From positions 1 to 14,195 of the forward strand of contig CAZXUK010000023.1 of the NCBI GenBank assembly GCA_964644045.1: 14,195 nt of DNA, in the 5' to 3' direction. How positions within the stretch are numbered: position 1 is the first letter of the stretch; each line of letters starts with the position of its first letter. Source of the DNA: JAIOTG01 sp964644045. Lineage in GTDB: Bacteria > Patescibacteriota > Patescibacteriia > Patescibacteriales > JAGXOH01. Made by a program: the position numbers and the translations under genes. Shown piece after piece: positions 12,201 through 14,121 of the stretch. The notes under the pieces were generated by a model that had not been told where the DNA came from, made no database searches, and saw only the letters and a list, made by a program, of their open reading frames with translations.

Positions 12201-14092
12201 GATAGACTGTCCACATTAAAACTGTCGGAGTTGGGAATATCAATTTGATCTTCTTGGTTATTATCCCAATAATGGGCCTTACCTATTTTCCCCTCTATTA
12301 ATGCGGGGCAAGTATCATACCAATCATCAGTGTTATAACACTCTCCCCCATTATTATTAGGGCTTGAATCGGTGGTAGAAGCAGAATCATCACCTAAATG
12401 CCAAACTCCGACATATTTATCACTCCAGACATTTTGGGATCCATAAGTAGAGCTGGAAGCATAGCACTGGGCCGAGTTATTCCCATACCAGGCATAAAAA
12501 GAAGTAGTGGCAGAAGAGGAAAGAGAGGGAATCTTGACCCAAATCTCGGCTGTACTACTGGCACTGTCAAAACTAACTATTTCAAAAGCCAACTCATTAT
12601 CTAAGGCCGAATCGGTGCTAAATCTAAGATCGCAGGCATCGGCTTGCGCTCTGTTAAAAATCTCGGCGGGCAGATTATCTTCGGTTAAAAGTAAAGGGAA
12701 GCTATTTAGGTCTCCGTCTACTTTGTCCGGATCAATCCCTATTTTTACGCGACGCGCCCAATCCGTAACTGTGGTAATATTATAAGAATTATAACTAATA
12801 TTGATCGAGTCCAAACTAAGATTTTGGGGTATGGTGCCGGTTGCCTGCAAACTCAACTCGGTCTTATATTGCAAATACCTGTTATCAGAGGTGGAAGAAA
12901 TATCAGATCCGTCTGAAACCTCCATCCAATCAGTCCAGCTTTCGTCCGGAGTAGTTGTGCTTCCGGCTCGTAAATATACAGTTACCGAAGTATTGGTAGC
13001 CGGCTCGGTTTTGCTGATATTGATAGTAGTAAAATCTCTGGGAGAAGAAAAATCTAAAACTTCAGAAGTGTAAGTTCCGCTAAAATCATAATATAAACTA
13101 CCCCTCTCCCCTGCTTCATAACCGGAACCGGCGTCAGAAGAAACGGTTAAAGAAGAAAAAATTGGGCTCTTGCCTAAAGCGATCCGGCCTCCGGCTCCGC
13201 CACCTCCGCTCGGGGATATATCTCCGTCTCCTCCGTTTCCGCCTTCCGCTTGTATGGAACCGGTTCCGCTCACGCTCGGAGTTTCTATCCAAACAGATCC
13301 TCCTGATCCTCCGCCTCCTCCTTGAGCAACCGAACTGCTTCCATTTTTGCCATCTTCTCCATTGGCCCAAATATTTCCGTTTAAAACCAAGGAGCTACTG
13401 GCGACAATTTTGACTAAACCGCCTCCAGCTCCGCCGGCTCCGGAACATTGATCATCACCGCCCTCGCTAATACCTCCGCTTCCACCTCCGGATCCATAAC
13501 TAAAGGGATCAGTGGTAGAGGCCTGACCATAAACCGAGCCGCCGTCAGAAGAATTAAAACCATTACCTCCTAAGCCTCCGTAACCGGCTCCGCCTCCTCC
13601 GGATATTTCATTGCCGGCTCCGCCGGCCCCGGCTCCGTAACCGCTTGAGCCTCCGCTTGAGCCTCCGCATACTCTCTCGCCACCGGCATATCCTTTGTCG
13701 GAAACATCAATGGCGCTGGAAGAAGCTATATTTAAATTATCGGTATTTATCTCCACGTTTCCGGTAATTACTCCGCCGTTTTGCAGAGTGACATCACCGG
13801 ACATATTAATCTGAAAAGAATTGTAATAATGATTATCGGAATTATAGCCGGTAGTCAATTCACCGCTTGAGTCTATAACCAAATTGTCTCCGGAAATAAC
13901 CTCTCCGGCGGAAAGGATCTTAGTGGAAGTTACAGTACAAGTGGTAGTTAGGTCTCCGGAATCGCAATCAGAATCGGAAAAAGCTTGGGCTTGAGAGGCA
14001 AACAAAAAAGAAAAAGCAAAGCACGCCACTACTAAGACTAATAATAAGTCGCGTGAAAAATTAAAAATAAATTTGCCTTTTATCTTATTCAT
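1..14092 (-). CDS. Giant secreted DUF2341/LamG/FN3 repeat protein, probable surface adhesin (3' end outside window)
   Basis: One uninterrupted frame of about 4,697 codons starts at the ATG at 14092-14090 and leaves the window still open. The start is supported by an immediate signal peptide and by an in-frame TAA at 14116-14114 with no ATG, GTG or TTG start giving a better fit between them. The order is signal peptide, glycine-rich head, seven B and seven A beta-sandwich modules interleaved with six DUF2341-LamG pairs, two further beta segments, and at least five FN3-like domains with acidic linkers. No catalytic domain is visible. LamG jelly-rolls usually bind glycans or proteins, so a surface adhesin or stalk role is inferred. 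The downstream anchor (transmembrane helix or sorting signal) must lie beyond the left edge. Gly is always GGN and no in-frame TGA was seen, so the standard bacterial code fits. The gene is probably co-transcribed with the upstream gene that ends 29 bases away. Confidence 0.93.
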   Translation of the reverse strand, partial: MNKIKGKFIFNFSRDLLLVLVVACFAFSFLFASQAQAFSDSDCDSGDLTTTCTVTSTKILSAGEVISGDNLVIDSSGELTTGYNSDNHYYNSFQINMSGDVTLQNGGVITGNVEINTDNLNIASSSAIDVSDKGYAGGERVCGGSSGGSSGYGAGAGGAGNEISGGGGAGYGGLGGNGFNSSDGGSVYGQASTTDPFSYGSGGGSGGISEGGDDQCSGAGGAGGGLVKIVASSSLVLNGNIWANGEDGKNGSSSVAQGGGGGSGGSVWIETPSVSGTGSIQAEGGNGGDGDISPSGGGGAGGRIALGKSPIFSSLTVSSDAGSGYEAGERGSLYYDFSGTYTSEVLDFSSPRDFTTINISKTEPATNTSVTVYLRAGSTTTPDESWTDWMEVSDGSDISSTSDNRYLQYKTELSLQATGTIPQNLSLDSINISYNSYNITTVTDWARRVKIGIDPDKVDGDLNSFPLLLTEDNLPAEIFNRAQADACDLRFSTDSALDNELAFEIVSFDSASSTAEIWVKIPSLSSSATTSFYAWYGNNSAQCYASSSTYGSQNVWSDKYVGVWHLGDDSASTTDSSPNNNGGECYNTDDWYDTCPALIEGKIGKAHYWDNNQEDQIDIPNSDSFNVDSLSVQLWAKVETTTDEYQILLSKDNIWGMGVDYENKAGWGTEYSLLLGNEVSNSDFDFFVGTYDTPSIQKFYQNGVEVASDTYPPTSLSNNSSDFVLGGGEFPYSLPEGDNRNFYGTMDEVRVLNTVLSADWVATEYNNQSFPCTFVITEEPEDTSPSLTSSPFNTTDSTNFLRNLSWSQTVPATSTDIKLQLRTSADGANWTSWLGPDGTSNTFFNDSHSSCSQASSTVTCDISSTSTLGNGIKDQYVQYKAHFITENSDYTPTLNSVDIDYEEIEGGATYNITGTYTSEILDISRKKNLTIVDISKTEPTASTTVNVYLRAGNTATPDGNWSSWAKVTDGADISALAGSDYLQYKAELNAQSTGITPQSPNLDSISFNYASYAEEVYWNKRAPLTIDSDKVAGDLTDFPVLLTEDNLPAEIFSQAQSDGCDIRFSTDSDMDNEIPFEIVGFNSTSSTAEIWAKVPEVASTSSTTIYVWYDNPSADCYSESDTYGSENVWDDYVLVTHMNDYNSTHIVDSSGKQGYLTKIASDEPIEDSNAQIGKSQLFDGSNDHISLEQTEMDKAGHTTNWTISIWLNSPSSTSNMDTIVCGDEKDLMLGVGKSGDDSLRVMVDGESYRDYDGVPYNDNSWHYITAVKYQDSTEPYLYMDKSQYYNSGGTGTVGRSGNYYIGKSGWADGGIPNAYYDEIRVSKYNLSKKWHDTEYNNQNSPSTFISVGDPVSGLPNFVSSPYNTTDSANAVRTLSWQETIPATGTDVKLQLRTSPDGNNWTSWLGPDGSEETYFNENSTNCSKASSTVTCNINQSSTLGNNINDQYIQYKAFLVSDSGNFTPTLNSVTLDYEDLEGSEVYDITGTYTSEVLDFSSDDEYATVDISKTEPTSSTTVTVYLRGGNTDTPDGSWTSWTEISDGSDIYSFSGNRYLQYKAGLEAQASGTIPQNPSLDRIRFNYGAHNAFAWSRSAALSIDPDKVEDDLVDFPVLLTEENLPAELFSYAQTDACDLRFSTDSGLSAELPFEIAEFDKLNNEAEVWVKVPEISSSSPTTIYVWYGNNNADCYKATSTYGAQNVWESDYKMVAHNGGSTDSTGNGNNGTAKGGVIAGGVDGRMGVATDFDGSDDWFEIDELSAEIDSLYTVSAWINGTVSGEGPDGYGRDIVSFHANNYNYTPVMRFNVKENKLRVRNEVEQTALSDDTWHYVTMASDGDKYYLYADGEFLTSGGEADSIPDDAYGNIGQDWDYGPEASDFFQGIIDETRLSAATRTPAWIKTEYNNQNSPSAFVSVATPTPADFTQNFTSSPYNTISSTNFLQELSWTENIPATSTDIKFQLRTSGNGSDWTDWLGPDGTNNTYFNDTHSDCSKATSTVVCSLDSNTVLGNGINDQYVQYKAYLTAESGTAVPTLSSVVLDHEVLDGGEVYNITGTYTSEVLDFSESRDFTTVDISKTEPGASTSVAVYVRGGATGTPDETWSAWTEVADGDDISTLAGNRYLQYKVELNTQSNGSVPENPSLEEISFNYDSSEESGPFLLNFLSSPYNTTNSQNFLREISWEEDISASSTSATSTDIKFQLRTSSDGNSWTSWLGPDGTANTYFNDIHEDCSKTGTSVTCAIDEDNILGNGVEDKYIQYSAYLIAESAEVKPTLNNVDLNYENLEGAEVYNITGTYTSEVLDFSEERDFTTVDISKTEPNASTTVTVYVRGGATGTPDGTWSAWTEVTDGADISTLAGNRYLQYRAELNSQASDSLPENPSLEEISFNYDPYLKELKGFSSGWNKRVSLAIDPDKVAGDLTDFPVLLTEDNLPAEIFSQAQSDGCDIRFSTDSDMDNEIPFEIVGFNISSSSAEIWARVPEVASTSSTTIYVWYGNSSAECYASSSTYGAQNVWTNNYKLVYHNVLNDSSPNGYEGTNSGATLVSTGKIGDAHDFEDSNNYIQAMTATEADTIGSDFAVSTWFYPESTSGNSSARIVTRDCSDYWCVWLDQSTAYPQNLSYYFDNNSKANFSDKVGQQWNQVFASWNSDNSQSSIYINGELLGNYSTSGFDGSSRPIVIGDNTESSPNPGSSPFYGLVDEFRIYDSNITSEWVATEYNNQNSPSTFISVGDSVSRLPNFVSSPYNTTDSANALRTLSWQETIPATGTDVKLQLRTSPDGNNWTSWLGPDGSEETYFNENSTNCSKASSTVTCSINSTSTLGNSIKDQYVQYRASLVSVTGGHTPTLNSVNLGYEEIEGTIDYDLVGNYTSEVLDFSQGRNFSTVNISKTEPTSSTTVTVYLRGGNTATPDETWTSWTEITDGADISSWAGNRYLQYKIELTAQSSGSVPQSPGLDEITFNYGSYDFSFWNRRVAINVDPGKVTSTLTNFPMLLTEDNLPAEVFTRARTDGCDLRFSTDSAMTQEIPFELVSFNATTSILEAWVKVPELSSTATTTIYAWYGNSSAECYSSGSAYGSENVWGDEYVGVWHLEEDSGPVFDSTGNGHSGTFDYTLPTPVAGKIGGSHYWDGFYDNVYITDTDDLDPVNITLEAWVESSYEQGQHDRFVTKDCDDNWCLRNDSGNIAWVIDGSSVSGSSTSLGEYTFFTGTYDTQSQALYQDGSQIAINNSPTSSLGSNNKNLVFGANVDNVNYNEYQGVMDEIRVLNSALSAEQIATEYNNQNSPSTFASAGDPEEVSLNLVSSVYDSLNELNTIRTLSWEEMIPATSTDIKLQLRASRDGDNWTSWKGPDGTINTYFNDSHADCSKTDSAVTCSIDGSTALGNSLYEQYVQYRAFIVSTNGRSAPTLNSVTLGYEEIEGEIEHDLNGTYTSEVLDFIKQRDFTTADISKTEPTASTSVQVYLRGGASSTPNGTWTSWTEITDGQDISSFAGNRYLQYRAEFSTQASGEIPANPSLDSISFNYGSYGLQVAPSWSGSAMISVDPEKVSADLTDFPMLLTEKSLPDNIFSQAKFDACDIRFSTDMDKNNEIPFEIVGFNPNSGKAEIWVKVPELSSTDPTVIYLWYGNDSAQCYDTDSTYGSENVWNNNYAGVWHLEEDFGTVYDSTSNNNDGSFADNLPNPTEGIIGGSHDFSDGGYVYIPNSNSLNPENLSVEIWKNSFSEKGEVFPLVYKESSWGLLQYSSGDWSGPMTDAFLINSNMMSAGTYAEGFLVGTYDTLSQKIYRNGVLKETDNNPPSSINASSSNLIIGGNDYISEGILDEARVLNTPLSADWITTEYNNQSSPSTFATVMEGFVGAFTSSVFDSKYAKTAWANVSWSETAPTSSDVKVKLRTSPDGNTWTEWLGPGATTTAYFNDSHANCSKMNSAVSCDIDSSGALGDGSNDRYLQYKVYLVSETGIFNPLFSSIAFNYANNTPPEFKERPSANQNLGGKVSINYSIRDIDTDLGSITPGYVTPSFEYSLDGGVNWQSATSTCFEDGDWANKAVSASDWTDYTATWTPSCESGIGSTVYSTSTKIRITIDDNEIANNIVVSTTPAFVLDSKAPVLGEPPVYIDARLADSQAAPVYLSASDDNSVEEMRISLDPDFSAASWTGYNTSSSVNLATNPDTVYVQFRDEYHNISSDRADTPDTPQNLTIQDSSDAPDSYELFLTWQALATEPGPGFDKYRIYRSTSADPETLSLQSTISNMDLNYWRDIAVTASTTYYYAIASLDKDGNESFYSSVVSATANGIQDEDEEEYEEEEIPPVISNVEVPQSSIYSDQVTVYWDTDEPSDSLVSYSTNPGSFTNHKGAKTLYDQDGNLGRHQITLTNLNPDTTYYFMVESTDVFGNTSTSTQAPDGYTFITTASSVISNINVSDLGKTSAQINWVTDIDTDSQVTYSVNSDLSNPTSVEITELTTQHNVELSGLSEDTTYYYKVESTDINGNTTVDDNEGDYYSFTTKRTLTFFSSYPGISLLADTYAKIDWETNIDTRSRLYWGTASGDYTEQISETEFTQGHSLTLDGLSPETTYYYYLSSEDLSGNTTSTSEYSFTTNKTLVEETEEGEDEKEGEEEEVTPEEEAQQGGGGIIDKTDSIPPDVSKVEVLEERSESVVISWQTNEPTLGLIEVGETSEYEGVYGGDAQFKTDHTARIKRLDPETTYN
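215..321 (-). other. Acidic linker 2 with GGGG hinge before FN3-5
   Basis: About 35 residues between FN3-4 and FN3-5 are dominated by Glu (EETEEGEDEKEGEEEEVTPE), followed by AQQGGGG and IIDKTD. The glycine run probably makes a flexible hinge. It is longer than acidic linker 1. Coding is purine-rich on the minus strand (GAA/GAG), visible as a C/T-rich run on the plus strand. Confidence 0.8.
322..1200 (-). other. Three tandem FN3-like domains (FN3-2, FN3-3, FN3-4)
   Basis: FN3-2 (about 1200-895) starts PPVISNVEVPQSSIYSD and has VTVYWDTDEPSDSLVSYS and TYYFMVESTDVFGNTS. FN3-3 (893-605) starts SSVISNINVSDLGKTSAQIN with WVTDIDTDSQVTYS and TYYYKVESTDINGNT. FN3-4 (604-322) has AKIDWETNIDTRSRLYWG, HSLTLDGLSPETTYYYYLSS and SEDLSGNTTS. 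All share the pattern W-x-T-[DN]-x-x-[DS]-S-x-[VL]-x-Y, H-x-[IVL]-x-L-x-x-L-x-x-[DE]-T-T-Y-Y and D-x-x-G-N-x-[ST], which is typical of bacterial FN3 repeats related to the purple acid phosphatase N-terminal type. Here they are only structural; no phosphatase catalytic domain follows in the window. Confidence 0.85.
1201..1243 (-). other. Acidic linker 1 between FN3-1 and FN3-2
   Basis: The linker reads QDEDEEEYEEEE, nearly all Asp/Glu, directly between two FN3-like folds. It is short, surface-exposed and flexible, and could bind cations or keep the neighbouring domains apart by charge. That role is inferred. No such run occurs between the LamG units. Confidence 0.8.
1245..1562 (-). other. Fibronectin type III domain 1
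   Basis: Residues about 4178-4283 begin TPDTPQNLTIQDSSD and continue YELFLTWQAL, GPGFDKYRIYRSTSAD, ITCHED-free strands and end TYYYAIASLDKDGNESFYSS. The P-x-N-L-x-I start, the L-T-W strand, K-Y-R-I-Y-R-S and the Y-Y-Y-A-I-A-S-x-D-x-x-G-N-x-S finish are the standard FN3 landmarks. It is the most canonical FN3 of the five and acts as a spacer or protein-interaction module outside the cell. Confidence 0.85.
1565..2190 (-). other. Two unclassified beta-sandwich segments between the LamG array and the FN3 region
   Basis: Residues about 3968-4100 read NNTPPEFKERPSANQ, KVSINYSIRDIDTDLGS, FEYSLDGGVNWQSATSTC, then IRITIDDNEIANNI and STTPAFVLDSKAPV. The 'sYsirDiDtD' and 'SlDGGvnWq' strands are typical of bacterial Ig-like surface domains, and one Cys pair (TSTCFED, TPSCESG) may form a disulfide. 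Residues about 4100-4176 (APVYLSASDDNSVEEMRISL, then VYVQFRDEYHNISS) look like the conserved core of another Ig-like segment with the familiar D-N-S-v-x-x-M-r-I-S pattern. I cannot name a specific family for either. The segment connects the lectin-like array to a probable FN3 stalk. Confidence 0.65.
2192..3844 (-). repeat. Repeat unit 6: B7 - DUF2341-6 - LamG-6 - A7
   Basis: B7 (3844-3533) reads HDLNGTYTSEVLDFIKQ. DUF2341-6 (3525-3178) has SVDPEKVSADLTDFPMLLTE, ACDIRFSTDMDKNNEIPFE and WYGNDSAQCY. LamG-6 (3175-2562) has AGVWHLEEDFGTVYDSTSN, SHDFSDGGYVYI, FLVGTYDTLSQKIYRNG and ILDEARVLNTPLSADW, ending TEYNNQSSP. A7 (2555-2192) has SSVFDSKYAKTAWANVSW, C-x8-C and RYLQYKVY. A7 is the last A module and is not followed by a B module, so it marks the end of the DUF2341-LamG array. 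Confidence 0.86.
3848..5528 (-). repeat. Repeat unit 5: B6 - DUF2341-5 - LamG-5 - A6
   Basis: B6 (5528-5212) reads DYDLVGNYTSEVLDFSQ. DUF2341-5 (5208-4862) has NVDPGKVTSTLTNFPMLLTE, GCDLRFSTDSAM and WYGNSSAECY. LamG-5 (4858-4235) is a canonical jelly-roll: VGVWHLEEDSGPVFDSTGNG, KIGGSHYWDG, ITLEAWVE, FFTGTYDTQSQALYQDG and MDEIRVLNSALSAEQIATEY. It contains the motif DCDDNWC. A6 (4225-3848) has SSVYDSLNELN, IKLQLRASRDGDNWTSW, C-x8-C and QYVQYRA. The LamG has the standard length of about 200 residues. Confidence 0.87.
5530..7248 (-). repeat. Repeat unit 4: B5 - DUF2341-4 - LamG-4 - A5
   Basis: B5 (7248-6930) begins VYNITGTYTSEVLDFSEE. DUF2341-4 (6905-6568) has IDPDKVAGDLTDFPVLLTED, GCDIRFSTDSDMDNEIPFE and WYGNSSAECY. 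LamG-4 (6562-5925) enters LVYHNVLNDSSPNGYEG, has HDFEDSNNYIQ, a DCSDYWC motif, SSIYINGELLGNY and LVDEFRIYDSN, ending TEYNNQNSP. A5 (5915-5530) has SSPYNTTDSANALRTLSWQ and the C-x8-C pair. The scaffold parts are near-identical in DNA to unit 2, at offsets of 4,131 bases (A module) and 4,140 bases (DUF2341). Confidence 0.85.
5706..5850 (-). repeat. 145-base block identical to 9837-9981 (copy 1, in A5)
   Basis: By direct reading, every base from 5706 to 5850 matches the base 4,131 positions higher; substitutions appear on both sides but similarity continues to about 5962. The offset is 1,377 codons, so both copies encode the same peptide of the A module, including LQLRTSPDGNNWTSWLGPDG. Identity at third codon positions points to recent duplication or gene conversion, not to protein-level selection alone. 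Confidence 0.85.
6930..8370 (-). repeat. 720-base direct duplication of an A-B module pair inside the gene
   Basis: Two neighbouring segments align at an offset of exactly 720 bases. Anchors on the plus strand are the shared block starting aatccaaaacttcggaagta at 7201 and 7921, ctcctccgcgaacataaacc at 7111 and 7831, and ataattaaaacttatctc at 6941 and 7661. The copies span A4-B5 and A3-B4 (240 residues each). The offset is a multiple of three, so the frame is kept. B4 and B5 are the most similar pair of B modules that lie close together, which indicates a fairly recent event. Confidence 0.85.
7250..7966 (-). repeat. Short unit: B4 - A4 without DUF2341 or LamG
   Basis: B4 (7966-7655) reads VYNITGTYTSEVLDFS and ends SLEEISFNYDSS. 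It is followed directly, after a short SEESGPF linker, by A4 (7640-7250) starting LSSPYNTTNSQN, with C-x8-C and KYIQYSA, ending NVDLNYENLEG. The expected DUF2341-LamG pair is absent. B4 matches B5 at DNA level with an exact offset of 720 bases (240 residues), so the arrangement looks like an in-frame A-B duplication. A4 carries a short extra SASSTSAT stretch. Confidence 0.85.
7967..9660 (-). repeat. Repeat unit 3: B3 - DUF2341-3 - LamG-3 - A3
   Basis: B3 (9660-9350) begins VYDITGTYTSEVLDFSS. DUF2341-3 (9340-8995) shows IDPDKVEDDLVDFPVLLTEE, ACDLRFSTDSG and WYGNNNADCY. LamG-3 (8990-8365) has the entry MVAHNGGSTDSTGNGNNGT, FDGSDDWFEI, DTWHYVTMASDGDKYYLYAD and IIDETRLS, ending TEYNNQNSP. Its DTWHYV strand and short 'yYLYaDGe' hairpin are closest to canonical LamG_3/jelly-roll domains, and it has no cysteine. 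A3 (8358-7967) contains IKFQLRTSGNGSDWTDW, C-x8-C and QYVQYKA. Confidence 0.85.
9663..11370 (-). repeat. Repeat unit 2: B2 - DUF2341-2 - LamG-2 - A2
   Basis: B2 (11370-11056) reads TYNITGTYTSEILDIS. DUF2341-2 (11050-10702) has GDLTDFPVLLTEDNL, GCDIRFSTDSDMDNEIPFE and WYDNPSADCY, where the usual WYGN is WYDN. LamG-2 (10700-10060) enters with LVTHMNDYNS in place of VWHL, has IGKSQLFDGSNDHI, SWHYITAV and YYDEIRVSKYN, and ends TEYNNQNSP. A2 (10045-9663) has SSPYNTTDSANAVRTLSWQ and the C-x8-C pair. The DUF2341 and A parts are close DNA copies of those in the unit at 5530-7248, but LamG-2 is not, and its codon use differs from the surroundings (more GCA, TCA, ACA, CCA). Confidence 0.85.
9837..9981 (-). 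repeat. 145-base block identical to 5706-5850 (copy 2, in A2)
   Basis: This is the partner of the block in A5. Similarity extends to about 10092, covering the end of the LamG domain (TEYNNQNSPSTFISVGD), and then drops abruptly inside the LamG core. Confidence 0.85.
11377..13103 (-). repeat. Repeat unit 1: B1 - DUF2341-1 - LamG-1 - A1
   Basis: B1 (13103-12783, residues about 330-437) begins YDFSGTYTSEVLDFS and ends LDSINISYNSY. DUF2341-1 (12772-12418) has the family hallmarks IDPDKVDGDL, FPLLLTEDNLPAEIF, ACDLRFSTDS and WYGNNSAQCY. LamG-1 (12420-11790) starts VGVWHLGDD and ends in MDEVRVLN and TEYNNQSFP; it carries an extra loop with two cysteines (GGECYNTDDWYDTCP). A1 (11750-11377) contains IKLQLRTSADGANWTSW, a C-x8-C pair and QYVQYKA, and ends LNSVDIDYEEIEG. 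This is the most diverged DUF2341-LamG unit, with the longest loop between the jelly-roll entry motif and the GKIG motif. Confidence 0.85.
13160..13981 (-). other. N-terminal beta-rich segment and glycine-rich head (about residues 38-310)
   Basis: After the leader comes a stretch of short repeated beta strands (VISGDNLVIDSSGELT, VTLQNGGVITGNVEINTDNL) and then a very Gly-rich region at about residues 120-310 with many GG, GGAGG and GGGSGG turns. Strands such as GGLVKIVASSSLVLNGNIWA and GGSVWIETPSVSGTGSIQAE alternate with the glycine clusters. This pattern is known from bacterial surface proteins predicted to fold as beta-helix or glycine-rich beta-roll heads. Codons are GGA/GGC/GGT, never TGA. 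It sits at the mature N-terminus, the end distal to any C-terminal anchor, so it may be the exposed tip. Three cysteines (after GGERV, after GGDDQ, and one near residue 43) are not in obvious pairs. Confidence 0.75.
13982..14092 (-). other. Sec-type signal peptide of the giant protein (residues 1-37)
   Basis: The N-terminus has a basic n-region (MNKIKGK, then Arg14), a hydrophobic core at about residues 16-32 (LLLVLVVACFAFSFLFA) and the cleavage-type motif AQA at 35-37, followed by FSDSD. This is a textbook type I leader, so the protein is exported and the bulk lies outside the membrane. Cys24 lies inside the hydrophobic core but does not sit in a convincing lipobox (no L-[AS]-[GA]-C spacing near the end), so lipoprotein processing is unlikely. 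Confidence 0.88.
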
Positions 14093-14103
14093 TAAAATAT
14101 TAA

Positions 14104-14108
14104 CCTTA
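14104..14108 (-). promoter_or_regulatory. Weak Shine-Dalgarno-like site for the giant gene
   Basis: The minus strand reads TAAGG here, with 11 bases between it and the ATG at 14092. This is a short match at slightly long spacing, so it is a plausible but weak ribosome binding site. The 29-base gap is otherwise A/T-rich and too short for a separate promoter to be obvious, so translation may also benefit from ribosomes finishing the upstream gene. Confidence 0.4.
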
Positions 14109-14121
14109 ATCTTTTAAATAC

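Noticed and set aside
2192..13103. Regularly recurring sequence as a possible CRISPR array
   Set aside because: The repeats are hundreds of bases long, imperfect, in frame and protein-coding, with a period of about 1.7 kb. There are no short identical repeats with unique spacers.
13134..13370. Arg-rich minus-strand frame resembling a basic nucleic-acid-binding peptide
   Set aside because: It is an out-of-frame reading of the glycine codons (GGA/GGC) of the Gly-rich head; shifted GGA runs give AGG/GAG codons.
1003..13413. Many small frames of 60-150 codons on the plus strand and in the other minus frames, some repeated between units
   Set aside because: They are all overlapped by the giant minus-strand frame, lack recognisable domains, and recur only because the repeat units recur. 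They are shadows of the real gene.
13160..13750. Collagen-like or mycobacterial PE_PGRS-type glycine repeat
   Set aside because: There is no Gly-x-y triplet periodicity and no PE domain; the glycine clusters alternate with beta strands instead.
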